Source: Sphingobium cupriresistens (GTDB taxonomy: Bacteria; Pseudomonadota; Alphaproteobacteria; Sphingomonadales; Sphingomonadaceae). Taken from it: 64,000 nt of DNA. Shown one piece after another: positions 37,562-47,233 of the stretch. The notes under the pieces were generated by a model. That model saw only the letters and a list, made by a program, of their open reading frames with translations, made no database searches and was not told the DNA's origin. The first letter of the stretch is position 1. Each line of letters opens with the position of its first letter. A program made the translations under genes and the position numbers. The DNA lies in assembly GCF_004152865.1 (NCBI RefSeq), contig NZ_SEOO01000009.1, positions 55,303 to 119,302 of the forward strand, given 5' to 3'.

Positions 37562-38899
37562 ATGAGCATCCTTTCCGAAGCGCAGGCCAAGACGATCCTG
37601 ACCAAGGTCGTGGGCTTTTCCAAGGCGGACGAATGCACCGCCCAACTGATCGGCGCGATCCGCGGCAATGTTCGCTTCGCGCGCAATGACGTGTCCACCG
37701 CGGGCATCACCGACAATATCGAACTGTCCATGCAGGTCGCGTTCGGCAAGCGCGTCGGCACCGCGACGATCAACCAGTTCGACGACGCCGCGCTGGAGCG
37801 CGTGGTGCGCCGCGCCGAGGAGCTGGCCAAGCTGGCCCCGGAAAATCCGGAATTCATGCCGGCGCTGCCCAAGCAGACCTATATGAAGACCGATACGTTC
37901 AGCGCATCGACGGCGGGTATCGACGCGGCCTATCGCGCCAAGGTAGCGACCGATTCGATCGGCCCCTGCCGCGCCGAGAAGCTGATCGCGGCAGGCTATC
38001 TGGAGGATCAGGCGGGCTTCGTCGCCTTCCTGAACAGCAAGGGCAATTACGGATACCAGACGTCGACCAGTTCCGACTATACCTGCACCGTCCGCACCGA
38101 GGATGGGCGCGGGTCCGGCTGGGTCGGGCATAATGTGCAGGACGTCGCCACCTTCAACGCGGGCGAGGATATTCGCGTCGCCATGCGCAAGGCGAGCGCG
38201 TCGGCCGAGGCCAAGGCATTGGAACCGGGCAAATATACCGTGATCCTGGAGCCGGCGGCGGCGGCCGGGCTGGTCGCCTTCATGATGTTCTTCTTCGACG
38301 CGCGATCGGCCGATGAAGGCCGCAGCTTCCTGTCGAAAAAGGGCGGCGGCAACAAGCTGGGCGAGCAGGTCTATGGCCCGCAGGTCACGATGTTCACCGA
38401 CCCCGCCTATCCCGGCGCGGCGGTGCTGCCCTGGGACGATGGCGACAACCTGCCGCGCAAGAAGCTGCCGATCATCCAGAACGGCAAGCTGGTGAACATG
38501 AATTACAGCCGTTTCTGGTCGCAGAAACAGGGCAAGCCGGAACAGGCGCAGTTCGGCAACGTCATCATGGAAGGCGGCACCAAGTCGACCGCCGACCTGA
38601 TCCGCACCACCGAACGCGGCATATTGGTGTCGCGCACCTGGTATATCCGCATGGTCGATCCGCAGACGGTGCTGCTAACCGGCCTGACCCGCGACGGCAC
38701 TTTCTACATCGAAAATGGCCAGATCAAATATCCGGTGAAGAATTTCCGCTTCAACGAAAGCCCCGTCATCATGCTCAACAATGTCGAGGAGTTCGGCAAG
38801 CCGGTGCGGGTGAAGAGCGACGAATCGGACATGGTCATGGTGATCCCGCCGATGAAGCTGCGCGACTTCACCTTCACCTCGCTGTCGGACGCGGTGTGA
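37562..38899 (+). CDS. TldD/PmbA family protein (TldE-like partner)
   Basis: 445 residues, beginning MSILSEAQAKTILTKVVGFS. It lacks the HExxxH metal motif, as TldE/PmbA subunits do, and has the family's LEPAAAAGLVAFMMFFFDAR, DDGDNLPRKKLPIIQNGK and IMEGGTKSTADLIRTTERGI. No signal peptide is visible, so if it pairs with the Tat-exported TldD-like protein it would have to travel with it in a folded complex (inference). Confidence 0.87.
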   Translation: MSILSEAQAKTILTKVVGFSKADECTAQLIGAIRGNVRFARNDVSTAGITDNIELSMQVAFGKRVGTATINQFDDAALERVVRRAEELAKLAPENPEFMPALPKQTYMKTDTFSASTAGIDAAYRAKVATDSIGPCRAEKLIAAGYLEDQAGFVAFLNSKGNYGYQTSTSSDYTCTVRTEDGRGSGWVGHNVQDVATFNAGEDIRVAMRKASASAEAKALEPGKYTVILEPAAAAGLVAFMMFFFDARSADEGRSFLSKKGGGNKLGEQVYGPQVTMFTDPAYPGAAVLPWDDGDNLPRKKLPIIQNGKLVNMNYSRFWSQKQGKPEQAQFGNVIMEGGTKSTADLIRTTERGILVSRTWYIRMVDPQTVLLTGLTRDGTFYIENGQIKYPVKNFRFNESPVIMLNNVEEFGKPVRVKSDESDMVMVIPPMKLRDFTFTSLSDAV

Positions 38900-38915
38900 G
38901 GCTGACCTGCACGGC

Positions 38916-39620
38916 ATGACGCGCAGCGACTTTCTCCGGTTGCTGGCGGGTGGTCTGGCCAGCGCTTTGCTGGCCCGGCCGCTCGCCGCCACCGCGGCCG
39001 GGGGCTATGATTTCTGGTTCACCCGGCTGCGCTACGACAGCGGCGACTGGGACGTAGACCAGCGCACGCCGTCAAACATCGTCACGTCGCTGATCGATTA
39101 CACGATCCTGCGGGTGGACCCGAAGGAGCATGTCATCGCCCTGTCGGACCCGAAAATGCTGACGGCGCCCTTCTGCTACATGGCAGGGCACAAGCTGGTG
39201 GAGTTTTCGGCGGCCGAACGACGCAATTTCGAACGCTATGTGCGCAATGGCGGGTTCGTCATGGTGGATGATTGCAACCATGACATAGACGGCCTGTTCG
39301 CCCGATCGTTCGAAGCGCAGATGGCGAAGATCTTCGGCCCAAAAGCGTTGAAGACCTTGCCCAAGAGCCATGGCCTCTACCGCAGCTTCTTCAAGTTCGA
39401 TGACGGCCCACCCAATACCGGGCTGGAACTCAACGGCTGGGGCGACGACCTGGTTCACGACTATCTCAAGGGGATAGAGGTTAACGGCCGACTGGGCGTT
39501 CTCTACAGCAACAAGGATTATGGTTGCGAGTGGGATTATGACTGGCGCAACAAGCGCTTTTTGGCCGAGGACAATACCAAGTTCGCGGTCAATATCGTGA
39601 TGTACGCGCTGTCGGTGTGA
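38916..39620 (+). CDS. Exported DUF4159 domain protein
   Basis: 234 residues. The N-terminus (TRSDFLRLLAGGLASALLA) is a Tat-like leader that has only one arginine at the motif. The mature part has YDFWFTRLRYDSGDWDVDQR, KMLTAPFCYMAGHKLVEFSA, and GGFVMVDDCNHDIDGLFARS, features of DUF4159. A glutamine-amidotransferase-like fold is known for the family; the function is unknown. It lies 16 bases after the TldE-like gene. Confidence 0.82.
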   Translation: MTRSDFLRLLAGGLASALLARPLAATAAGGYDFWFTRLRYDSGDWDVDQRTPSNIVTSLIDYTILRVDPKEHVIALSDPKMLTAPFCYMAGHKLVEFSAAERRNFERYVRNGGFVMVDDCNHDIDGLFARSFEAQMAKIFGPKALKTLPKSHGLYRSFFKFDDGPPNTGLELNGWGDDLVHDYLKGIEVNGRLGVLYSNKDYGCEWDYDWRNKRFLAEDNTKFAVNIVMYALSV

Positions 39621-39668
39621 CGAACGCCCCTCCCCATTTCCTGCCTATTGCCCAGCAAGGGACATGAC

Positions 39669-40658
39669 ATGACCGAAATCACCGAAGCCGAAATCCAGGC
39701 CCGTCTTGCGCGATTGACCCAATTGCGCGCGGCGATCGGGCAGGCGATCGTCGGTCAGGCCGATGTGGTGGAGCAATTGCTGATCGGCCTGCTGGCGGGC
39801 GGCCATTGCCTGCTGGAAGGCGTACCGGGGCTGGGCAAGACGCTGCTCGTCCGGTCGCTGGGCGAGGCGTTGAAGCTCGATTTCCGCCGCGTCCAGTTCA
39901 CCCCCGACCTGATGCCCAGCGACATATTGGGCACCGAATTGCTGGAGGAGGATCATGGCACCGGCCATCGCAGCTTCCGCTTTCAACAAGGGCCGGTCTT
40001 CACCAACCTGCTGCTGGCCGACGAACTCAACCGCACCCCGCCCAAGACGCAGGCGGCGCTGCTGGAGGCGATGCAGGAAAAGACGGTCAGCTATGGCGGC
40101 GTGACGCATAAGCTGCCCGCCCCCTTCTTCGTGCTGGCGACGCAGAATCCGCTGGAGCAGGCGGGCACCTACCCCCTGCCCGAAGCCCAACTCGATCGCT
40201 TTCTGCTCCATGTCCGGGTCGATTACCCGACAGAGGAGGAAGAACGCGCGATCCTGGCCCAGACCACGGGGGCCAAAGCCGGCGTCGTGCCGATGGTGAT
40301 GGAGGGCGAGGAGGTGCTGGCGCTCCAGCGACTGGTGCGCGACGTGCATTTCAGCAACGACCTGCTCCATTGGGTGACGCGGATCGTACGGGCAAGCCGC
40401 CCCGGCGACGGCGCGCCTGAGGATATCCGCAAATATGTGAAATGGGGGGCAGGACCGCGCGCAGGCCAGTCGTTGATCCTGTGCGCCAAGGCGCGCGCGC
40501 TGCTGCATGGCCGCCTGGCCGCCACGCGCGAGGATATCGCCGCGCTGGCCGCCCCGGTGATGCGCCATCGCCTGTTGCTGTCCTTCGCCGCCGAGGCCGA
40601 AGGACGCAGCGCCGATGATGTGGTCGCCGCCCTGATCCGCGCCGTTCCGCTCGCCTGA
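39669..40658 (+). CDS. MoxR family AAA+ ATPase
   Basis: 329 residues from the ATG at 39669 (MTEITEAEIQARLARLTQLR). Walker A GVPGLGKTLLVRSLGEAL is at about 50, Walker B LLADELNRTPPKTQAALLEA at about 115, sensor FFVLATQNPLEQAGTYPLPE and QLDRFLLHV follow. MoxR proteins act as chaperones for metal or VWA-domain partners; the DUF58 gene 13 bases downstream is the standard partner. Confidence 0.94.
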   Translation: MTEITEAEIQARLARLTQLRAAIGQAIVGQADVVEQLLIGLLAGGHCLLEGVPGLGKTLLVRSLGEALKLDFRRVQFTPDLMPSDILGTELLEEDHGTGHRSFRFQQGPVFTNLLLADELNRTPPKTQAALLEAMQEKTVSYGGVTHKLPAPFFVLATQNPLEQAGTYPLPEAQLDRFLLHVRVDYPTEEEERAILAQTTGAKAGVVPMVMEGEEVLALQRLVRDVHFSNDLLHWVTRIVRASRPGDGAPEDIRKYVKWGAGPRAGQSLILCAKARALLHGRLAATREDIAALAAPVMRHRLLLSFAAEAEGRSADDVVAALIRAVPLA

Positions 40659-40671
40659 ACCTTTTCTGCCA

Positions 40672-41565
40672 ATGGTCGACCTCATCCCTCCTGACGTGCG
40701 CAGCCGCCTTCGCGGCCTGCGGCTCGTCACGCACCGGGCCGTAGGATCGCATGGACTGGGCCTTCACCAGAGCCACAGCCGGGGGGCGGGTCTGGAATTC
40801 GCTCAATATCGCGCTTACGAACCGGGCGACGAGCTGCGCCAGATCGACTGGAAACTCTACGCCCGGTCGGACAAATTCTTCGTGCGCGAGGCTGAGCGCG
40901 AAAGCCCGGTCGCGGTGTGGATTTTGATTGATGCCAGCGCCTCGATGGGCCAGGCCGACGCCGCGCGTCCTGACTATTGCCGTCTCGACGCGGCCAAAAG
41001 CATCACCGCCGCCATCGCCGAACTGGCGATGAAACAGGGCGACCGTTTCGGCTTCATCGCGCTGGGTGACGATGGGCTGGCATTGCTGCCGCCCGCGACT
41101 GGCGCGCGCCAGCGCGACCGGCTGTTGCTCGACTTGCTGACCGTGCATCCCGCGCGCGGCTTCGCGGCGGACGCCCAAATGGGACCGCTGTGGGAGCGGA
41201 TCGGAGCGCGCGACCTCGTCATCCTGCTGAGCGACTGTTTCGATAACGGCGCGGTGGCGCTGGCGGAGAAACTGGCGGCGGCCGGGCGCGAGACGCTGGT
41301 GATCGAGATGCTGACCGTCGCCGAACGGGATTTCCCCTTCGACGGCGGCTATCGCTTTCGCGATCCTGAGACTGGCGAGGAATATCTGGGGGACGGCGCG
41401 GCATTGCGGGCCGGATTCATCGCCCGCTTCGGGGAAGCCCGCGCCGCGCTGCACGCTCGGCTGGATGGTGCGGGCATCCGCCATGCCGCGCATGTGCTGG
41501 ACGAACCTATCGACCTGCCGCTGCGTCGCCTCTTTTCCGTTCATGGCGCGGCGGACTATGCATGA
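40672..41565 (+). CDS. DUF58 domain protein with VWA-like fold
   Basis: 297 residues. The DUF58 core FAQYRAYEPGDELRQIDWKL is at about 43-62, followed by YARSDKFFVREAERES. A MIDAS-like motif DASASMGQADA follows, typical of a von Willebrand A fold, and LVILLSDCFDNGAVALAEKL is the second metal-site region. It overlaps the next gene by four bases (ATGA). Confidence 0.92.
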   Translation: MVDLIPPDVRSRLRGLRLVTHRAVGSHGLGLHQSHSRGAGLEFAQYRAYEPGDELRQIDWKLYARSDKFFVREAERESPVAVWILIDASASMGQADAARPDYCRLDAAKSITAAIAELAMKQGDRFGFIALGDDGLALLPPATGARQRDRLLLDLLTVHPARGFAADAQMGPLWERIGARDLVILLSDCFDNGAVALAEKLAAAGRETLVIEMLTVAERDFPFDGGYRFRDPETGEEYLGDGAALRAGFIARFGEARAALHARLDGAGIRHAAHVLDEPIDLPLRRLFSVHGAADYA

Positions 41566-42707
41566 GCATGGGGTTGCTCTTCCCGGCGGCGCTGGCTGCG
41601 CTTCTCGCGCTGGTCGTGCCGCTGGTCATCCATATCGCACGCAAGAGCGAGCAACGGCCGACCGATTTCGCCGCGCTGCGCTGGCTGCGGCAGAAACCGA
41701 AGCCGCGCTCCCGGCTGCGCTTCGACGAATGGCCCTTGTTGCTGGCAAGGATGGCGTTGCTGGCGCTGGCGGCATTGTGGCTGGCGCAACCGATCCTGTT
41801 CGGCGCGGCCGATCGCAGCCCCTATGTCGCCGTGGTGCCGGGAGCGCAATTTAACGCCGCGACGTTCGGGGATAGCCGCCTCCACTGGATCGCGCCGGGC
41901 TTCCCGGCGATCGACGCGCCCCGGCCGGCCGGGCCGCTGCCGATCGCCAGTTTGATACGGCAGATCGACGCGGAATTGCCGACTGGAACGCCGCTCACCA
42001 TCATCACGCCCACTGTCATCGACGGCGCGGACGCCGATCGCTTGCGCCTGTCGCGCAAGGTGACATGGCGGATCACGGGCGGGGCCATGGCGGCATCGGA
42101 GGCCAAGATTGCATCGCCGCCGCCGCTGTCCGTTCGCACCGATGCCGATCATCGCGGTCGGCTGCGCTACCTCCGCGCCGCCGCATTGGCATGGCAACCA
42201 GCCGGACGGGAGGCGGATATCGACACCGCCGCCATCGATGCGCCGCTGCCAGATCGGCGACGGATATTGGTCTGGTTTGCAGGCGGCACCTTACCGGACG
42301 ACGTCCTGCGCTGGGTGAACGAAGGCGGCACGGTGCTGACGGCGAGCGACGCACGCTTGCCCGATGGTCGCCCTGCCCTGCCCGTCTGGCGCGACGATAT
42401 CGGCGCAACGCTGGCAGAGGCGCTGCCGATGGGCAAGGGACGCCTGCTGCATTTCACGCGCGCGATGATACCGACGCAGATGCCCATCTTGCTGGACGCG
42501 GATTTCCCGGTTCAGTTGCGCGCGTTATTGGCCCCAACGGCGCCGCCTGCGCGAGTCGCCTCCGCCGAGTATGCGCCGTTGACGGGTGAACGCAGTTATG
42601 ACCAGCCGCCGCAATCTTTGCGACCCTGGCTGGCCCTGCTGATCGCGCTGTCGCTGCTGGCCGAGCGCTGGATGGCGACGCGCCGCAGCCGGAGCATCGC
42701 GCCATGA
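41562..42707 (+). CDS. BatA N-terminal domain membrane protein
   Basis: 381 residues. The first 75 form the BatA domain: a hydrophobic helix (LFPAALAALLALVVPLVIHI), the motif IARKSEQRPTDFAALRWLRQ, and a second helix ending WLAQPILF. The middle is a soluble domain with a glutamine-amidotransferase/VWA-like region (ILVWFAGGTLPDDVLRWVNE). A C-terminal anchor (PWLALLIALSLLAERWM) closes the protein. ATGA overlaps occur on both sides. Confidence 0.87.
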   Translation: MSMGLLFPAALAALLALVVPLVIHIARKSEQRPTDFAALRWLRQKPKPRSRLRFDEWPLLLARMALLALAALWLAQPILFGAADRSPYVAVVPGAQFNAATFGDSRLHWIAPGFPAIDAPRPAGPLPIASLIRQIDAELPTGTPLTIITPTVIDGADADRLRLSRKVTWRITGGAMAASEAKIASPPPLSVRTDADHRGRLRYLRAAALAWQPAGREADIDTAAIDAPLPDRRRILVWFAGGTLPDDVLRWVNEGGTVLTASDARLPDGRPALPVWRDDIGATLAEALPMGKGRLLHFTRAMIPTQMPILLDADFPVQLRALLAPTAPPARVASAEYAPLTGERSYDQPPQSLRPWLALLIALSLLAERWMATRRSRSIAP

Positions 42708-44812
42708 CCGCGCTGCTCGCGCGTTGGATCGCGCCCGCACGCTGGCGGGCATTGGCCGATACGTGGGCGCTGGCGTTGCCGTTACTGGTCGCTGCCGGCG
42801 CCGTCGGCTGGCGCTTGGGGGGACCGGCCTTCGCCCTGTTGCTGGTCGCGATCGGCAGCGCCATTGCATTTTTCATCGCGCGTCGGCGCGCCGCCCGCTT
42901 CGATCGCGCCTGGCTGGTCCGCAACCTCGACAATAATCGCCCGGAACTGGAGGACAGCAGCGCGCTGCTGTTCGCCCAACATGCCCCGCTTGCGCCGTTG
43001 CAGGTGCTTCAGCGCGATCGCATCGCGGCGCGGATCGATCATGGCACGCCGGAGGATCTGAGGCCCGACTGGTCGCGCCGGTCGCTGCTGGCGTTCAGTC
43101 TCGTGGCCGTAGCGGTGGTCGTCGTCGCCCTGCTGTGGCCGCGTCCCGGCGAAGGACCGTCAACCCTGGCCCCCGCGCTGGAAGGCCTGCCCGCCCGGCC
43201 CGGCATCCCGCGCCTGATCGCGCAAAATCTGCGCATCATCCCGCCCGCTTATACCGGCCTGCCGGTGCGCGATTCCGCCTTGCTTGATGCGCGCGCGCCG
43301 CAGGGGTCGCGGCTGGAATGGACGCTGCGGTTCGATCCGCAGCCAAGCGCTCCCCGTCTCGCGATGCTTGCTGGCCAGACGCTGGCCCTGCGCCGCGACG
43401 GCGAGATATGGATCGCCCGCCGGACGCTCGACGCCTCCTTCCTCTATCGGGTCGATCCCGCCACGGCACGCGGCCCGACCCCGCCGCTGCACCGGATCGA
43501 CGCCATCGCCGACGCCCCGCCCCTGGTGAAGGCGCTATCGCCGACCGCCAGCCTGTCCATGGTCACATCCGATCAGCGCAGTTGGACCCCGGTTTTTGCT
43601 GCGACCGACGATTATGGCGTCGCCGCGACCGCCCGGCTGCGCGTGACGCTGGCCATCGGCGAGGGCGAAAATGTGACCTTTAGCGAACGGGAAATCGCGG
43701 TGCCGGGCAGCGGCCCGGCGCGCGATCGCCGTTTTGCGCCGCGGCTCGATTTTGCAAGCTTCGGCTTTGCGGCAGGCGGCGACATGGTGGTGCAGTTGAT
43801 CGTGCGCGACAACCGCGCGCCCGTGCCGCAAGAGGTTCACGGCCCCAGTCTGATCCTGCGCTGGCCATCGGCCAGACAGCCCGAAAGCGGCGGTATGGAG
43901 GGCATGGTGAACACCACCCTGCCCGCCTATTTCCGCAGCCAGCGGCAGATCATCATCGATGCCGAAGCGCTCATCAAGCAAAAGCGCGCGCTGGCGCCGG
44001 ACCGCTATATGACGCGATCGGCGTCGATCGGCGGCGACCAGCAAATATTGCGCGGCCGCTACAGCCAGTTCCTGGGCGGCGAGGAGGAAGGCGAACCGGA
44101 ATTGCCGACCGCGGACGGGCATCAGGAAGGCGGCGGCTACGATCATGGCGGGCCGCCCAAGCAACCCAGCGCCGGCTTCGGCGCGCCGGAGGATGTGCTG
44201 GGCGATTTCGGGCATCCGCACGATGATAGCCCCGCCTCCAGCCTCGATCCCGAAACTCGCGCGATCCTGAAACAGGCGGTCGACGAAATGTGGCAATCCG
44301 AACGGGAATTGCACCAGGGCCGCCCCGACCTAGCCCTGCCCTTCGCTTACAAGGCGCTGCGCTTTATCAAGGAAGTGCAACAGGCGACGCGTATCTTCCT
44401 GTCGCGAGTCGGCCCTGAACTGCAGCCTATCGATACGACCCGGCGCATGACCGGGAAGCGGGAGGGGCTGGCGAACCGTACGCTGGCCGTCGCTCCTGTC
44501 GAGCGAAGCGACGGCCCCGCCGCCGCCGCATGGCGTGCGTTGGGAGACGGGCCGGATGCCATTCGCGGGCCAATCGCGTTGGGCGCATTGCAGGATTGGA
44601 CGCGGGTCAATGCCGGGCGGTTGCCCGATCCGCTGGCGCTGATGGGCGCGATCGACGCGGTGCGCAGCGATCCGGCCTGCACGGCCTGCCGCGCCCGATT
44701 GCGCGCGCAACTCTGGACAGCGATGGAGCGTCCGCTCGCACGACCGGCCCGCCGTCGCCCTTCAGATGCGGCTGGCGCACGCTATCTGGGCGCTATCGAG
44801 GGAACGCCATGA
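42704..44812 (+). CDS. DUF4175-like membrane protein
   Basis: 702 residues. Two N-terminal membrane helices (WALALPLLVAAGAVGW and ALLLVAIGSAIAFFIA), then a third (LLAFSLVAVAVVVVALLW). The following soluble part has IPRLIAQNLRIIPPAYTGLP and QSWTPVFAATDDYGV-like folds (Ig/beta sandwich), then helical segments rich in charged residues (QAVDEMWQSERELHQGRPDL). The assignment to DUF4175 rests on size, topology and gene context. A nine-base-stem palindrome is embedded at 44486-44515. Confidence 0.65.
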   Translation: MTALLARWIAPARWRALADTWALALPLLVAAGAVGWRLGGPAFALLLVAIGSAIAFFIARRRAARFDRAWLVRNLDNNRPELEDSSALLFAQHAPLAPLQVLQRDRIAARIDHGTPEDLRPDWSRRSLLAFSLVAVAVVVVALLWPRPGEGPSTLAPALEGLPARPGIPRLIAQNLRIIPPAYTGLPVRDSALLDARAPQGSRLEWTLRFDPQPSAPRLAMLAGQTLALRRDGEIWIARRTLDASFLYRVDPATARGPTPPLHRIDAIADAPPLVKALSPTASLSMVTSDQRSWTPVFAATDDYGVAATARLRVTLAIGEGENVTFSEREIAVPGSGPARDRRFAPRLDFASFGFAAGGDMVVQLIVRDNRAPVPQEVHGPSLILRWPSARQPESGGMEGMVNTTLPAYFRSQRQIIIDAEALIKQKRALAPDRYMTRSASIGGDQQILRGRYSQFLGGEEEGEPELPTADGHQEGGGYDHGGPPKQPSAGFGAPEDVLGDFGHPHDDSPASSLDPETRAILKQAVDEMWQSERELHQGRPDLALPFAYKALRFIKEVQQATRIFLSRVGPELQPIDTTRRMTGKREGLANRTLAVAPVERSDGPAAAAWRALGDGPDAIRGPIALGALQDWTRVNAGRLPDPLALMGAIDAVRSDPACTACRARLRAQLWTAMERPLARPARRRPSDAAGARYLGAIEGTP

Positions 44813-46620
44813 CAATAAAGTGGGCGGTGGCGCTGACCCTGGGGCTTGCGACGCTCCTTGCCTTGGTCCGGCTGTCATTATGGCATCGCCGCGCGCGGAA
44901 GAGGGGCGAGGCTTCGCCTGTCCGACTGGCATTACTGATGCTGCTCCAGCCGTTGGTGTCGACGCTGCTCTATTGCGCTTTGTTCCCGCCGATGGAGGGG
45001 GGCGGCGCGACCGACCTGCGGATCGCGACAGCCGGAACGTCGCGCCTTGCCACCACTGCCGATGGCTCCCCACTCATCCTGCTACCCGAAGCATCTGCGA
45101 TCGCCGGCGGTGAAGCGACGCCCGATCTTGCCACCGCATTCCGGCGACATCCCGGCGTCAGAACGATCACCGTGCTGGGCGACGGCCTTGGCCAGCGCGA
45201 TATCGATGCTGCGCAGCAGGTGGCGGTGCGGTTCGATCCGCCGCCGCTCCGGCCAGGCATACTCAATCTGACGCCGCCTCCAACCGTGGCGGTCGGCGGC
45301 CGGTTTGTCGTGGGCGGAACGCTGACCCGGCTGAGCGGCGCAACGATCGAACTGATCGATCCGGCGGGCCGCGTCACCGACAGCAGTGCGGCCGAACGGG
45401 ATGGGCATTTCTTGTTGGCCGGAACTGCTCGGGCGGCGGGAGCCGTCAGCTTCACGCTGCGCGTGCGCAAGGACAAGCGCGTGATCGAGCAGGCCGACGT
45501 CCCGGTCTGGGTAACGGATAGCCCCCCCCCCCGATTATTGATTTTGGCAGGCGCGCCGGGGCCGGAGGTCAAATATCTGCGACGCTGGGCGAGCGACGCA
45601 GGATTCGACGTGACGACGCAGATGAGCGCGGGGGCCGGGATCGCCCTTGGCGACGCGCCGGTAGCGCTGGATGCAGCCGGATTGCGCCGGTTCGACGTGG
45701 CGATCGTCGACGATCGCGCATGGACGGGACTGCGCGGCCCGCTGATCGCCGCCGTGCGCGGCGGCATGGGGCTGGTGCTGCGCGCGGGCGGTGCAATCGA
45801 CGGCCCAACGCGGTCGCAATGGCAGGCCTTGGGCTTTGGCCTGACCGGTCCGGGCGGGGTGGCGCCTCTGGCCTTGCCAAAGGCGTCCGAGGAAGCGCTT
45901 GCCCGCACCCGTCATGGCATCGGCAGCGACGAATCGCCGGTAGACATGACCCTGCCCGAAGACTTGGCCCCCGATGTTAGCCGCCTGGGTCTGACGCCCG
46001 GCGGCGGCGAAGCCGTGCCGGTGCTGCGGGATGAAGGCGGCGCAACGCTGGGTATGTGGCGGGCGATCGGCATGGGGCGAGTCGCGCTGTTCACCGGAGT
46101 CGACAGCTATGCCCTGACCCTGACCGGCCGCCGCGATCTCTATGGCGACTGGTGGAGTGCCCTTCTTACGTCGGTCGCGCGGCCTGCGCCCTCCAGCCGC
46201 ATGATCCCCGGCGTCGTGTGGGCGGGCGAACGAATGGCGCTGTGCGATATTGGCGACGACGGACAAGTAGAACATGCCGACGGCGCGCGGACCAAGTTGG
46301 TTCCGGTGGCGGGATGCGGCGCTTTCTGGCCCGCAAAAGCCGGCTGGCATAGCCTGCGCGTGAAGGATGGACTTCGCCTATTCCATGTTCAACCCCGCGA
46401 CGCTTTGCCCATAATGCGCGCCGCACGCGATCGGCAGGCGATGGCCATGTTGTCAACTGCCACGCCGGATGCGTCAGCAGCAGCGATGACGGCCGGCACG
46501 CCCGGATCGGCCTGGCCCTTCTGGCTCACATGGCTGGCGACGAGCGCGCTGCTATGGTGGCTGGAGCGATTCGGCATCGGTCGCCGCAAAGGTGGTTCGT
46601 CTATGTCCGCAGAGACATGA
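44809..46620 (+). CDS. Large membrane protein of the MoxR/DUF58 cluster
   Basis: 603 residues from the ATG at 44809, which overlaps the previous stop by four bases. The frame is open well upstream, but that part lies over the preceding gene. One helix at the N-terminus (WAVALTLGLATLLALVRLSL), a second (LALLMLLQPLVSTLLYCAL), and one near the C-terminus (AWPFWLTWLATSALLWWLER) frame a periplasmic body. The body includes LLILAGAPGPEVKYLRRWAS, resembling amidotransferase-like domains of such clusters. A C11 tract lies in its middle. Confidence 0.8.
   Translation: MTIKWAVALTLGLATLLALVRLSLWHRRARKRGEASPVRLALLMLLQPLVSTLLYCALFPPMEGGGATDLRIATAGTSRLATTADGSPLILLPEASAIAGGEATPDLATAFRRHPGVRTITVLGDGLGQRDIDAAQQVAVRFDPPPLRPGILNLTPPPTVAVGGRFVVGGTLTRLSGATIELIDPAGRVTDSSAAERDGHFLLAGTARAAGAVSFTLRVRKDKRVIEQADVPVWVTDSPPPRLLILAGAPGPEVKYLRRWASDAGFDVTTQMSAGAGIALGDAPVALDAAGLRRFDVAIVDDRAWTGLRGPLIAAVRGGMGLVLRAGGAIDGPTRSQWQALGFGLTGPGGVAPLALPKASEEALARTRHGIGSDESPVDMTLPEDLAPDVSRLGLTPGGGEAVPVLRDEGGATLGMWRAIGMGRVALFTGVDSYALTLTGRRDLYGDWWSALLTSVARPAPSSRMIPGVVWAGERMALCDIGDDGQVEHADGARTKLVPVAGCGAFWPAKAGWHSLRVKDGLRLFHVQPRDALPIMRAARDRQAMAMLSTATPDASAAAMTAGTPGSAWPFWLTWLATSALLWWLERFGIGRRKGGSSMSAET
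45522..45532 (+). repeat. C11 homopolymer inside the coding sequence
   Basis: Eleven consecutive C residues encode Ser-Pro-Pro-Pro in the 603-residue membrane protein. The reading frame is intact at this length. A gain or loss of one C would truncate the protein, so the tract could act as a phase-variable switch or a sequencing weak spot. Confidence 0.9.
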
Positions 46621-46629
46621 ACACCCCAA

Positions 46630-47079
46630 TCAGTCGGCCATGTAGAAGTCGCGCAGCGCACGCGCATCGTGCAGGGCGTTGTGCGGCACGCGGCTGTTGG
46701 CGGCGGCGCTGAAGCCGGCGGCGTTGATCAGTTCCAGCCGCAGCCCGAAGTCCACGCCCGCCATCCTGCCCGGCCCGGTCACCAGCAGCGCGCAGAAATG
46801 GGACAGATCCTCCGGCCAGTCGGCGATGATGATCGGATCACTGTCCCCTTCCAAATAGGCGGCGACATGATCGGCCGCTTCCACCCGGCCCAGTTGCAGG
46901 TCGATGCCGGGCGGGACATGGCGCAAATAAGGAATGACATGCTTTTCCACCCAGGGTTCGATTTCCTCTGGCAGCGGCAGAGTGACGTAGAATTCCTGGT
47001 CGCCATGTTCGGGAACCAGCGCGACGCTGATCAGCGTGCCGCCAAAGCCGTTGAATTCGGTGTCGAGGAAATACCGCAT
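46630..47079 (-). CDS. 3'-5' exonuclease family (DEDD) protein
   Basis: 149 residues from the ATG at 47079 (MRYFLDTEFNGFGGTLISVA). The first catalytic motif FLDTEFNG and the last motif HNALHDARALRDFY fit the DEDDh ribonuclease H-like exonuclease group; the middle Asp is probably in IIADWPEDLSHF. It is smaller than most exonucleases, but the core is complete. It lies divergent from the spermidine-synthase-like gene. Confidence 0.82.
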   Translation of the reverse strand: MRYFLDTEFNGFGGTLISVALVPEHGDQEFYVTLPLPEEIEPWVEKHVIPYLRHVPPGIDLQLGRVEAADHVAAYLEGDSDPIIIADWPEDLSHFCALLVTGPGRMAGVDFGLRLELINAAGFSAAANSRVPHNALHDARALRDFYMAD

Positions 47080-47233
47080 GGAAAGAAAACTGCCTGCCTG
47101 TGAGATGGCGTCGAAGGGGGGACGCAGGATTGCAGGTGCCTGTAGCATTTGCGTGACGGATGCCAAGCTGCCATGCGCATCGCGCGTGGCGCCGATGGGA
47201 CGAATGGCGTGCGGCAGATGGAAGGAAGCGATC

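Noticed and set aside
44486..44515. GCCGTCGCT/AGCGACGGC inverted repeat in the DUF4175-like gene
   Set aside because: Stem of nine bases inside coding DNA of high GC; could be chance and there is no second copy that I can confirm.
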